From NCBI GenBank assembly GCA_900541715.1, contig UQLI01000029.1, positions 1 through 24,269 on the forward strand: a stretch of 24,269 bases of DNA, written 5' to 3'. Under the pieces are notes generated by a model, which was not told the DNA's origin, searched no databases, and saw only the letters and a program-made list of their open reading frames with translations. The position numbers and the translations under genes were made by a program. Each line of letters opens with the position of its first letter. Within the stretch, counting starts at the first letter, position 1. The DNA comes from an uncultured Collinsella sp. (GTDB lineage: Bacteria; Actinomycetota; Coriobacteriia; Coriobacteriales; Coriobacteriaceae). Of this stretch, positions 1-8,950 are shown one piece after another.

Positions 1-1247
<1,247 letters not shown>

Positions 1248-1269
1248 GATTGTCCTTTCAAAAACGTGT

Positions 1270-1342
1270 CCCGGCGACCGTTACCATTCCGCCGGGCTCT
1301 CTATGCAAGGGCACATCATAGCGCGTAAATCAAACATTCACA
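1270..1342 (-). promoter_or_regulatory. metK promoter and leader hairpin (putative)
   Basis: On the minus strand a TATGAT -10 box (plus 1315-1320) lies 16 nt from a weak TGTGAA -35 (1337-1342). The predicted leader is about 60 nt. It contains a 7-bp perfect stem, CCCGGCG/CGCCGGG (1270-1276 with 1290-1296), with a 13-nt loop directly before the ribosome binding site. The leader is too short for a classical SAM-I riboswitch and I do not recognise a known SAM aptamer, so any regulatory role for the hairpin is inference. Confidence 0.4.
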
Positions 1343-1360
1343 CCCTTTCCGCACCGAGCC

Positions 1361-1480
1361 ATTGGTTAGCTAATTTGGGACGGGGCTTTTTTAGCTACCC
1401 AATCCGGAGTCTTCGGAGCCTAAGACCAATCTCGATATAGGGTAGCTAAAAAAGCCCCGTCCCAAAATTAGCTACCCAAT
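1361..1480. repeat. Long nested inverted repeat between metK and gltX
   Basis: The arms at 1361-1400 and 1440-1480 are complementary over about 40 nt, with one mismatch and one single-base indel. They enclose a 39-nt spacer. Each arm is itself a small palindrome because TAGCTA recurs at 1367, 1392, 1443 and 1469. The outer part of each arm carries TGGGACGGGGCT (1376-1387; complement at 1453-1464), which recurs in two other hairpins of this window. It sits between two divergent genes, upstream of both, so it is not an ordinary terminator. It could be a miniature mobile element, a REP-like element or a structured RNA. Confidence 0.9.
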
Positions 1481-1522
1481 GAGTAGGTCGGTGCCCTTTG
1501 TGCGGAGGTTGCTTTGATGCTT

Positions 1523-1528
1523 TATACT
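1523..1528 (+). promoter_or_regulatory. gltX -10 box (putative)
   Basis: TATACT lies about 40 nt before the gltX start. The only -35-like sequence, TTGTGC at 1498-1503, is 19 nt away and weak. The distance to the gene and the location just outside the long inverted repeat make it the best promoter candidate. Confidence 0.35.
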
Positions 1529-1568
1529 GGTGCGGTTAGACATCCATCCTGCAATCGAGGAGATTTCC

Positions 1569-3044
1569 ATGGCATCAGACGTTCGCGTCCGCTTTGCACC
1601 CTCACCGACGGGCAAGCTGCACATCGGCGGCGCCCGCACCGCTATCTATAACTGGGCTTTCGCCCGTGCTAACGGCGGCACGTTCATCCTGCGCATCGAC
1701 GACACCGACCCCACCCGCTCCACCGACGAGAACACGCAGATCATCCTGCGCGCCATGCGTTGGCTGGGCCTGGACTGGGACGAGGGTCCCGAGGTGGGCG
1801 GCGATTTTGGCCCCTACGCCCAGACTGAGCGCTTGGACCTGTACAAGCAGGCCGCCCAGAAGCTTTGGGACGAGGGCAAGGCCTATCCCTGCTTCTGCAC
1901 CAAGGAGCAGCTCGACGCCGACCGCAAGGCCGCGCAGGAGCGCAAGGACCCCTTCCAGGGCTATCAGCGCCGTTGCCGCGATCTTGATCCCGAGGAGGCC
2001 CGCCGTCGCATCGAGGCCGGCGAGTCCTACGTCCTGCGTATTAAGGTGCCCGAGGACCGCGGCGACGTCGTCATCCACGACGCCGTCCACGGCGAGGTGA
2101 CCTTCGACGCCAAGGAGCTCGACGACTTTGTCATCTTCCGCTCCGATGGCACGCCCACGTATAACTTCGCGACCGTCGTCGACGACGCCATGATGAAGAT
2201 CACCCATGTCATCCGCGGCGACGACCACCTGTCCAACACCCCGCGTCAGGTCATGGTCTACGAGGCCCTCGGCGCTCCCGTGCCCACGTTCGCTCACATC
2301 TCCATGATCCTGGGCGCCGACGGCAAGAAGCTCTCCAAGCGCCACGGCGCCACCTCGGTGGAGGAGTACCGCGATGCCGGTTACCTGTCCGACGCCTTCG
2401 TCAACTATCTGGCGCTGCTCGGCTGGTCGCTCGACGGCGAGACCACGATCATCCCGCGCGAAGTCCTTGCCAGCAAGTTCTCGCTCGACCGCATCTCCAA
2501 GAACCCGGCTACCTTCGACCCCAAGAAGCTCGACTGGGTCAATGCCGAGTACATCAATGGTATGTCCGATGCTCAGTTTGCCGACGAGATCATGGTTCCC
2601 GAGCTGCACGAGGCAGGCCTCATCGAGGGTAATGTCGAGTACGGCGAGGACTGGATCGATGCGCTTGCCGCCATCGTCAAGCCGCGTACCAAGATGCCGG
2701 CCGACGCCGTGACCGTAGCCGCTCCCATCTTCGCTACGGCCGAGACGCTCGAGTATGACGAGAAGTCCGTCAACAAGGGCCTTGCCAAGGAGGGCATGGG
2801 TGCCATTCTGGACACCGCCAGGGCCGCGCTCGAGGGCGTGAACGAGTGGACGGCTGCCAACATCGACGCCGCGCTTGAGCCGCTGCCCGAGCAGATGGAC
2901 CTTAAGAAGCGCGTGGTGTTCCAGGCCGTGCGCGTCGCCGTCTGCGGCAACATGGTGAGCCCCCCGCTGGGCGAGACCATGGCGCTCGTCGGCCGCGACG
3001 ACTGCCTGGCGCGTATCGACCGCGCCCGCACGATGGCGCTGTAA
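1569..3044 (+). CDS. gltX: Glutamyl-tRNA synthetase
   Basis: Class I aminoacyl-tRNA synthetase that charges tRNA-Glu with glutamate in the cytoplasm; in many bacteria lacking GlnRS it also mischarges tRNA-Gln. The 491 residues match the usual length. The HIGH motif is HIGG at residues 18-21 inside a typical PSPTGKLHIGGARTA block. The KMSKS loop is KKLSKR at 253-258. The anticodon-binding region fills the C-terminal third. I chose the ATG at 1569 because GAGGAGA precedes it at 5-6 nt and the conserved sequence begins at once; a GTG 39 nt upstream would add residues with no family match. The gene stands alone, with a strong terminator behind it. Whether it is a discriminating or non-discriminating GluRS cannot be told from this window. 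Confidence 0.97.
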   Translation: MASDVRVRFAPSPTGKLHIGGARTAIYNWAFARANGGTFILRIDDTDPTRSTDENTQIILRAMRWLGLDWDEGPEVGGDFGPYAQTERLDLYKQAAQKLWDEGKAYPCFCTKEQLDADRKAAQERKDPFQGYQRRCRDLDPEEARRRIEAGESYVLRIKVPEDRGDVVIHDAVHGEVTFDAKELDDFVIFRSDGTPTYNFATVVDDAMMKITHVIRGDDHLSNTPRQVMVYEALGAPVPTFAHISMILGADGKKLSKRHGATSVEEYRDAGYLSDAFVNYLALLGWSLDGETTIIPREVLASKFSLDRISKNPATFDPKKLDWVNAEYINGMSDAQFADEIMVPELHEAGLIEGNVEYGEDWIDALAAIVKPRTKMPADAVTVAAPIFATAETLEYDEKSVNKGLAKEGMGAILDTARAALEGVNEWTAANIDAALEPLPEQMDLKKRVVFQAVRVAVCGNMVSPPLGETMALVGRDDCLARIDRARTMAL

Positions 3045-3067
3045 TCACTGCGCAAACGTTTGTATCC

Positions 3068-3100
3068 GAGCCCCGTTCACCCCGAGCGGGGCTCTTGTTT
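3068..3100 (+). terminator. Rho-independent terminator of gltX
   Basis: GAGCCCCG (3068-3075) pairs perfectly with CGGGGCTC (3087-3094) across an 11-nt loop and is followed by TTGTTT. It lies 23 nt after the gltX stop, so priA needs its own promoter or read-through. Confidence 0.85.
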
Positions 3101-3133
3101 CTGTAGACGTATGGGATAGGAGGTGCTGGGGCC

Positions 3134-5587
3134 ATGGCCGAGCAACTTTCGCTGTTTGGTTCGCCGGAACCGGAGGAGACTCCGGCGAAGCCCGTGCCTG
3201 CCGCTGCCTCGGCTCAGCCTAAGCTTGCACCTGAGCCCATCGCCGCCTATGCGAGCGTGGTTCTCGACATCCCGACGCGCGCGCTGTCCGAGCCGTTTGC
3301 TTACGGCATTCCTCGGTCCCTTGCCGACGAGGCGCAGATCGGATCCACAGTCCTGGTCCACTTTGGTAACCGTGCCGCCGCAGGCTATATCGTCGATATC
3401 GCGCCCGAGCTGGGCGACCTGCAGGGCAACAACACCCTCGATCCTGCGCGCATCAAGCCTATCGAGGCTATCCTCAGCAAGCCGCTCTTTACCGCCGAAG
3501 CCGCCCGTATCGCACGCTGGATGAGCCGCGAGTACGTCGCAACGCTTTCCGAGTGCCTGCGCCTGTTCTTGCCTCCGGGCGGCAGCCCGCGCGTGGTCAA
3601 GGGTGACGACGGCGTGTGGACGGTTGAACGTCCCGCCGTCAAGCCAATCCAAAACCGCTGGGTCATGCTCACGCCCGAGTGTTTCGACTATACGCCGCCC
3701 AAGACTGCAGTTCGTCAGCGTCAGCTCATTGAGGCGCTCCAGTGCGGCCCGGTCACGACGCGCGACCTCAACCTTCTCTATAACAGCATGTCGGCGACCA
3801 TCAAGTCGCTCGAAAAACGCGGCGTCGTGGTTGTGGAGGAGCGCCGCGCCTGGCGTGGATGCAGCGAGCAGACCACGCTGTCCTCGGCAAGCGGCAAGGC
3901 GCCGGTCGCACTTACCAACGGCCAGCAGCAGGCGCTCACGCAGATTGAGCGCGCGCGCCTCGACGCTCATGGTGACGTTGTCCTTGTGGACGGCGTAACC
4001 GGCTCCGGCAAAACCGAGGTTTACCTTTCCGCCATCGAGCGTGTGCTGGCAGCTGGCCGTTCGGCCTGCGTACTCGTGCCCGAGATTTCGCTGACGGCCC
4101 AGACTGTCGGCCGCTTCCGCTCGCGCTTTGGCGAGACGGTCGCCGTGTTCCATTCGCGCCTTTCGGCCGGCGAGCGCCTGGACCAGTGGGATATGGTTGC
4201 CAGCGGTGCCGCGCGTGTGGTCGTGGGTGCCCGCTCGGCGCTCTTTTGCCCGCTCAGCGATCTAGGCCTCATCATCATCGACGAGGAGCACGAGACCAGC
4301 TATAAGCAGGGCTCTAGTCCGCGCTACCATGCGCGCGAGGTGGCGGCCGAGATGGCGCGACGCTACCGCTGCCCGCTCGTGTTGGGCTCCGCCACGCCTT
4401 CTGCCGAGGCCCTCGACCGCTGCCGCCGTGGCACGTATAACGGTGCCACATGGACGCGCGTCGAGATGCCCGAGCGCCCGGGACATGCTGTTCTGCCTAC
4501 GGTTCGGATCGCCGACCTGCGCCGTGAGTTCTCGCACGGCAGCCGCTCCATGTTCTCAAAGCCCTTGATGGAGGGCTTGGAGCGTGTGGTCGAGCGACGC
4601 GAGAAGGCCGTGCTGTTGCATAACCGCCGTGGCTTTGCGCCATTCCTGATGTGCCGCGAGTGCGGCTGCGTCCCCACCTGCAACCACTGCTCCACCGCGC
4701 TTACGTATCACGAGCGCACGCACACGCTGCAGTGTCATACATGCGGTTCGTCTTGGCGCGTGCAGCCGTATCCCGCGCCTACGAGCCGTTGCCCCAAATG
4801 CGGCAGTCGCTACCTGGCAAAAATGGGTCTGGGCACGCAGCAGATCGAGGACGCACTGCACCAGTTGCTTCCCGAGGACGTCGCCATTATTCGCATGGAT
4901 GCCGATTCCACGCGCGGCAAGGATGCACACAAAAAGCTGCTCGAGCAGTTTGATGCCGCCGATTGCGCCGTGTTGCTGGGCACCCAAATGATCGCAAAGG
5001 GTCTCGACTTTCCCGAGGTCACGCTTGTGGGCGTGGTCAATGCCGACTTCGCCCTCAAGCTGCCGGACTTCCGCGCAGGGGAGCGCGCCTACGACCTGCT
5101 GGAACAGGTGGCGGGCCGTGCCGGTCGTGGCGATTGCCCCGGCGAGGTGATCATCCAGACGTATCTGCCCGAGGATCCGGTCATTCGCGCCGTCGCTGAG
5201 CACGACCGTTCGCTCTTTACCGACTACGACCTGAACCAGCGCCGCGACGCGCTGTACCCGCCGTTTGTTCGCTTGGTCAACATTTTGGTGTGGTCGGCGA
5301 GCCGAGATGACGCGCAGGATTACATCGGACGCATCGCGAAGCTCCTCAAGCGCCGCTGGCATGTCTCCGCGCCCAACTTTTTGCGGGCGGGGAGCGCCGT
5401 GCCGCAGGTGCTGGGCCCGGCTTCGTGTGTAATCGAGAGAGCCAAGGACCGTTATCGCTTCCACCTGCTTGTGAAGTCGCCCGTGGGGTACCATGTCTCT
5501 GATGATATCGACGCCTGCCTCAAAGAGGTGGGCTCTGTGCGCGGCGTGAGCGTGAGCGTTGACGTCGACGCCTATGATTTGATGTAA
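3134..5587 (+). CDS. priA: Primosomal protein N' (replication restart helicase PriA)
   Basis: PriA recognises stalled forks and D-loops and reloads the replisome. At 817 residues it is longer than E. coli PriA (732), mostly from an N-terminal extension. Residues 1-37 form a Pro/Ala/Glu-rich linker that opens with QLSLF at 4-8. The 3'-end-binding domain follows (about 38-140). The helicase core has Walker A GVTGSGKT (287-294) and a DEEH box (383-386). Eight zinc-binding cysteines are in place: C507, C510, C516, C519, C534, C537, C553 and C556, with C512 extra. Intact ATPase motifs suggest a working helicase, unlike the degenerate PriA of some actinobacteria. The ATG at 3134 follows a strong AGGAGGTG. 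def starts 18 nt after the stop, so the two are probably co-transcribed. Confidence 0.96.
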   Translation: MAEQLSLFGSPEPEETPAKPVPAAASAQPKLAPEPIAAYASVVLDIPTRALSEPFAYGIPRSLADEAQIGSTVLVHFGNRAAAGYIVDIAPELGDLQGNNTLDPARIKPIEAILSKPLFTAEAARIARWMSREYVATLSECLRLFLPPGGSPRVVKGDDGVWTVERPAVKPIQNRWVMLTPECFDYTPPKTAVRQRQLIEALQCGPVTTRDLNLLYNSMSATIKSLEKRGVVVVEERRAWRGCSEQTTLSSASGKAPVALTNGQQQALTQIERARLDAHGDVVLVDGVTGSGKTEVYLSAIERVLAAGRSACVLVPEISLTAQTVGRFRSRFGETVAVFHSRLSAGERLDQWDMVASGAARVVVGARSALFCPLSDLGLIIIDEEHETSYKQGSSPRYHAREVAAEMARRYRCPLVLGSATPSAEALDRCRRGTYNGATWTRVEMPERPGHAVLPTVRIADLRREFSHGSRSMFSKPLMEGLERVVERREKAVLLHNRRGFAPFLMCRECGCVPTCNHCSTALTYHERTHTLQCHTCGSSWRVQPYPAPTSRCPKCGSRYLAKMGLGTQQIEDALHQLLPEDVAIIRMDADSTRGKDAHKKLLEQFDAADCAVLLGTQMIAKGLDFPEVTLVGVVNADFALKLPDFRAGERAYDLLEQVAGRAGRGDCPGEVIIQTYLPEDPVIRAVAEHDRSLFTDYDLNQRRDALYPPFVRLVNILVWSASRDDAQDYIGRIAKLLKRRWHVSAPNFLRAGSAVPQVLGPASCVIERAKDRYRFHLLVKSPVGYHVSDDIDACLKEVGSVRGVSVSVDVDAYDLM

Positions 5588-5605
5588 CAACCCGAAAGGA
5601 TGGCC

Positions 5606-6142
5606 ATGGAAGCCAACGGAATCGTACTGTCGCCCGACCCTCGTCTGCGCCAGGAGTGCGCCGTCATTGAGGAGATCACCCCGGCGATCGAGGCGCTTGC
5701 CGAGAAGATGAAGAAGATGATGTTCGAGAACGGCGGTTGCGGCCTGGCTGCTCCGCAGATCGGCGAGCTCATTCAGCTCGTCACTATCGACTGCGACTAT
5801 AGCGACAAGAACGACTATGACCCGTACGTGCTCATCAACCCTGTCATTGTTGAGCAGAGCGACCATCTGGTGCCGTTTAGCGAGGGCTGCCTGTCCATTC
5901 CCGGCATTAGCTGCGAGATCGAGCGTCCCGATCACGTTGTCGTCGAGGCGTACGATCTGGATGCCAACCTTATTCGCTATGAGGCCACGGGCGACCTGTT
6001 CTGCGTGTGCCTGCAGCACGAGATCGATCACCTGCACGGCAATACCATGTTCGAGCGACTCAAGCCGATGCAGCGCATCAAGGCAGTCAAGGAGTACCAG
6101 GACGCCCTGGCCCGCGGCGCTCGACCGGGCGAGACCGAATAG
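5606..6142 (+). CDS. def: Peptide deformylase
   Basis: Metalloenzyme that removes the N-formyl group from nascent proteins at the ribosome exit. The 178-residue product has all three family motifs: GCGLAAPQ (motif I), EGCLS with metal ligand Cys95 (motif II), and HEIDH at 138-142 with His138 and His142 as ligands and Glu139 as catalyst (motif III). Two in-frame ATGs exist, at 5600 and 5606. The ribosome binding site GAAAGG ends at 5599 and would touch the first, whereas it lies 6 nt from the second, so 5606 is the better start. It follows priA by 18 nt. Unlike many genomes, def is not joined to fmt here: a long inverted repeat and a terminator separate them. Confidence 0.96.
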   Translation: MEANGIVLSPDPRLRQECAVIEEITPAIEALAEKMKKMMFENGGCGLAAPQIGELIQLVTIDCDYSDKNDYDPYVLINPVIVEQSDHLVPFSEGCLSIPGISCEIERPDHVVVEAYDLDANLIRYEATGDLFCVCLQHEIDHLHGNTMFERLKPMQRIKAVKEYQDALARGARPGETE

Positions 6143-6153
6143 GTTAATTGTCC

Positions 6154-6255
6154 GTCCCTGGGATGGGGCCCACACATATCATCCCGTGCTCAAACATTCT
6201 CGCTGCGCTGCGAAACTGCGCGCGGGACGATATGTGTGGGCCCCATCCCAGGGAC
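6154..6255. repeat. Long inverted repeat between def and fmt
   Basis: Arms of 33 nt (6154-6186 and 6223-6255) are complementary with a single mismatch and enclose a 36-nt spacer. TGGGATGGGGCC at 6159-6170 (complement 6239-6250) is one or two bases from the TGGGACGGGGCT found in the hairpins at 1361 and 24060. The inner stem (CACACATAT core) is unrelated to theirs. No U-tract follows on either strand, so it does not look like a simple terminator, although it would stall or pair strongly in RNA. Confidence 0.9.
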
Positions 6256-6331
6256 TACGTTGTCGCTCTTCGTTTCGCCCGGGTGCCGTTGGGTCAGGGA
6301 GGGGCGTCTTCGCTGATAATTGCTTTGTTGG

Positions 6332-6366
6332 AAGAGCTGCTTTTATGCGGCTCTTTCTTTGTTTTT
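6332..6366 (+). terminator. Rho-independent terminator downstream of def
   Basis: AAGAGCTGC (6332-6340) pairs with GCGGCTCTT (6347-6355), with one G-U pair and a 6-nt loop. It runs into a T-rich tract (TTTCTTTGTTTTT). It should end the priA-def transcript and separates it from fmt. Confidence 0.75.
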
Positions 6367-6472
6367 GGGTATATTTGTTTCTGTTGAATTGTTATTGCGG
6401 CTGGGTGCGCTTGCGACCTGGAACGCTTTTTTGTAGCCGTCTCGGCTCGTTATTGAGAGGAGACTATCTTTT

Positions 6473-7393
6473 ATGCGTATTGTGTTTATGGGTACGCCTG
6501 ATTTTGCTGTGCCTTCGCTGACTTCGCTTTTTGAGGCTGGGAACGAGATTGTGCTTGTCATTACTCGTCCCGATGCTGTTCGCGGGCGTGGTAAAAAACT
6601 GGAGCCTTCTCCTGTTAAGGCCAAGGCGCTCGAGCTTGGCCTGCCCGTTGTTGAGGCTAATCGTATGACGCCGGACGTTATCGATCAGCTCGAGGCTGCG
6701 GATGCCGATATTTTCTGTGTGGCTGCCTATGGCTGCATTTTGCCTGATGAGGTGCTGCATATGGCGCCGCTCGGCATTGTGAATGTTCATGCGTCCTTGC
6801 TGCCTCGTTGGCGTGGGGCTGCTCCTATTCAGCGTGCCATTCTTGCTGGTGACGAGATTGCTGGCGTTTCTATCATGCGCATTGGGCATGGTGTGGATAC
6901 TGGTGCTTATTGTGCTCAGGCTTCCACGCCTGTTGCCGGTAAGCATGCCGAGGCGCTCACGATGGAGCTTGGTGAGCTGGGCGGTAAGTTGCTGGCCGAT
7001 ACGCTTCCCTTGCTTGCCGATGGCTCGGCTGTCTGGACTGAGCAGGATGAGTCGCTTGTGACCCATGCTGCCAAGATTCCTAAGCAGGAGATGCGTCTGG
7101 ATCCGCAGATGGCGGCGCTCGATTGCGTTCGTCATGTGCTTGCCTCGTCTGATACCGCGCCTGCTCGTTGCGTGATTGCCGGCAAGACCGTGCGTGTGCT
7201 CGATGCTGCGCTGGCCGATGTTTCGCTTGGCGAGGGCGGCGTTGACGTTAAGAATAAGCGTGTTTTCCTTGGTCTTTCCGATGGTGCGGTTGAACTGCTC
7301 GAGGTTAAGCCCGATGGCAAGCGTGCCATGGCCGCTTCTGCTTGGGCTGCTGGGCTGCAAGGCGCCGATCTTATCTGGGGTGTTTTGTCATGA
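6473..7393 (+). CDS. fmt: Methionyl-tRNA formyltransferase
   Basis: Transfers a formyl group from 10-formyltetrahydrofolate to Met-tRNA(fMet) for initiation of translation. The 306 residues show the N-terminal MRIVFMGTPDFAVPSL block, the folate-site motif SLLPRWRGAAPIQ (from Ser108), and the catalytic triad equivalents Asn104, His106 and Asp142 in NVH and GVDTG. The C-terminal tRNA-binding OB-like domain follows from about residue 205. GAGAGGAG lies 10 nt before the ATG. Its stop overlaps the rsmB start as ATGA, indicating translational coupling. Codon use is odd for the window: third positions are strongly T-rich (GCT, GAT, GTT, CTT), while the upstream genes favour C. Confidence 0.96.
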   Translation: MRIVFMGTPDFAVPSLTSLFEAGNEIVLVITRPDAVRGRGKKLEPSPVKAKALELGLPVVEANRMTPDVIDQLEAADADIFCVAAYGCILPDEVLHMAPLGIVNVHASLLPRWRGAAPIQRAILAGDEIAGVSIMRIGHGVDTGAYCAQASTPVAGKHAEALTMELGELGGKLLADTLPLLADGSAVWTEQDESLVTHAAKIPKQEMRLDPQMAALDCVRHVLASSDTAPARCVIAGKTVRVLDAALADVSLGEGGVDVKNKRVFLGLSDGAVELLEVKPDGKRAMAASAWAAGLQGADLIWGVLS

Positions 7394-8790
7394 GCAAGCT
7401 GTCTCCCGCGCGCAAGCTTGCGCTCGATGTGCTAATGGAGGCCGATCGCCGCGGCATGTATGCGCGTGACGTGCTGTCCTCTCGCGCATCGGCCAAAGCT
7501 ATTGACCAGCGCGATTCCGCTTTTGCCGCCCGCTTGGCGCTGGGTGTGGCCGCTACGCAGGGTATTTTGGACGAGCTGCTCGATCAGTTTCTCGATAAGC
7601 CTAAAAAGGTTGCGCCGCGTGTTCGCATGGCACTTCGTATCTCGGCCTTCGAGATGCTTTATCTGCATACGCCTGGTCGCGTTGCGGTGAGTCAGGGCGT
7701 TGAGCTGGTGCGCAGCGGAGCTAAGTCTGCCGCCGGTTTGGCCAATGCCGTGCTGCATAAAGTCGCGGACAACGTTGAGGACTTTGCCACGGCGTCCGAC
7801 GTGGATGAATCCGAGCGCCGTCTTGTCCGTCTGTCGCGCCTGATGGGTCTACCGCGCTGGCTGTGCGCTCGTATTATGGCGTCGTTTGACCCGCCAGAGG
7901 GTGCGCTTAACTTTGCCGGCAATCTGGCCCCCGCGCCGCTGGCCCTGCATGAGAACGCCTTTGCGACCAAGCTCGATCCGTATATCTCGCAGCTCGTCGC
8001 GCCTGTCTTTCCGGGCTGTCATGCCCCGGTTGATGCGCAGGTTACCGTTGCTTCGGGTGTGTTTGAGCGTGCTGCCGCGGTGGCATCTGATCTCAACGCG
8101 CAGCTTATCGCCACAGCTGCCACGCGCCCTGGAAGCTGCCTTGAGATTGGTGCCGGTCGTGGCACCAAGACCTATGTGATGATGTGCCAGGCCAAGCGTG
8201 CGGGCTATGAGCGTCAGCATACGGCGCTCGATCTGCATGATCGCAAGTGCGATCTGAATCTCGCTCGCCTGCATAAGGCCGGTATTCAGGGCGTTCGTAC
8301 GGTTTCGGGTGATGCCTGCGAGCTTGATGAAGTCCTGACGTCTTTTGATGCCATGCTTGGCAAGCCGGTTAAGTTCGACACGGTCTTTATCGATGCGCCG
8401 TGCTCTGGCACCGGAACCATGCGTCGTCATCCCGAGATTCCGTGGCGCCTGACCGAAAAGGATGTGACGGTTGAGCTGCCCAAACTGCAGCTGACGATGC
8501 TCAAGGAAGCTGCCGCGCGCGTGGCTGCCGGCGGCGAGCTCATCTACGCGACGTGCTCGGTCTTCGACGAGGAGAACACGCAGGTGGTGGATGCTTTCCT
8601 GAACTCTCCCGAGGGCGCCGGCTTTAGCGTGGCGCCGCTCTCCGAAGCACAGATTCTGCAACTCCCCGAGTTCGATCAGGCCAAGAAGCTCGTATCTGTA
8701 CGCCAGAACGATCGAGGCCTCTTCCAAAGCGTGCCGGTAAACGCCGATTCCTACGACGGTCACTTCTGCGCCAGACTGGTCCGCAAGTAA
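7390..8790 (+). CDS. rsmB: 16S rRNA (cytosine-967-C5)-methyltransferase-type RsmB
   Basis: Predicted 466-residue RNA m5C methyltransferase of the RsmB/Sun family, acting on 16S rRNA during ribosome assembly. Residues 1-140 form a NusB-like RNA-binding domain. The C-terminal Rossmann domain has motif IV FIDAPCSGTGTMRRHPE with Cys338 and motif VI YATCS with the catalytic Cys389. Motif I is unusual: LEIGAGRGTKT at 251-261 replaces the common CAAPGGKT form. The ATG at 7390 overlaps the fmt stop by 4 nt and fits the NusB-like start; an upstream in-frame ATG at 7342 would lie inside fmt. The exact target base is inferred from family membership and the fmt-rsmB arrangement. Confidence 0.92.
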   Translation: MSKLSPARKLALDVLMEADRRGMYARDVLSSRASAKAIDQRDSAFAARLALGVAATQGILDELLDQFLDKPKKVAPRVRMALRISAFEMLYLHTPGRVAVSQGVELVRSGAKSAAGLANAVLHKVADNVEDFATASDVDESERRLVRLSRLMGLPRWLCARIMASFDPPEGALNFAGNLAPAPLALHENAFATKLDPYISQLVAPVFPGCHAPVDAQVTVASGVFERAAAVASDLNAQLIATAATRPGSCLEIGAGRGTKTYVMMCQAKRAGYERQHTALDLHDRKCDLNLARLHKAGIQGVRTVSGDACELDEVLTSFDAMLGKPVKFDTVFIDAPCSGTGTMRRHPEIPWRLTEKDVTVELPKLQLTMLKEAAARVAAGGELIYATCSVFDEENTQVVDAFLNSPEGAGFSVAPLSEAQILQLPEFDQAKKLVSVRQNDRGLFQSVPVNADSYDGHFCARLVRK

Positions 8791-8796
8791 CTACTT

Positions 8797-8863
8797 AGTT
8801 GCGGTGAAATAGGGATTGAAAAGCCGCTTCTGCCCGCCAAACAGTCCTTATTTCACCGCAACT
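8797..8863. repeat. Inverted repeat downstream of rsmB
   Basis: AGTTGCGGTGAAATAGGGA (8797-8815) is complementary to 8845-8863 with one mismatch, enclosing 29 nt. It begins 7 nt after the rsmB stop and has no U-tract. It is similar in layout to the other long hairpins here but lacks their shared TGGGAYGGGGCY foot. Confidence 0.8.
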
Positions 8864-8907
8864 CATAAGGAAACCTGGGTAGATAATTAGCGACCTATAG
8901 CGCAAAG

Positions 8908-8945
8908 AAACAGCCCCGCGATCAACGCCGATCGCGGGGCTGTTT
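8908..8945 (-). terminator. Terminator between rsmB and fmdB-like gene, probably bidirectional
   Basis: A 16-bp perfect stem (8908-8923 with 8930-8945) has a 6-nt loop. AAACAGCCCC/GGGGCTGTTT gives a T-rich run on both strands. It begins 5 nt after the stop of the minus-strand zinc-ribbon gene and also serves convergent rsmB. Confidence 0.88.
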
Positions 8946-8950
8946 GGTTT

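Noticed and set aside
1248..1360. SAM riboswitch before metK
   Set aside because: The leader is only about 60 nt with one simple stem; I see no SAM-I, SAM-II or SAM-IV core.
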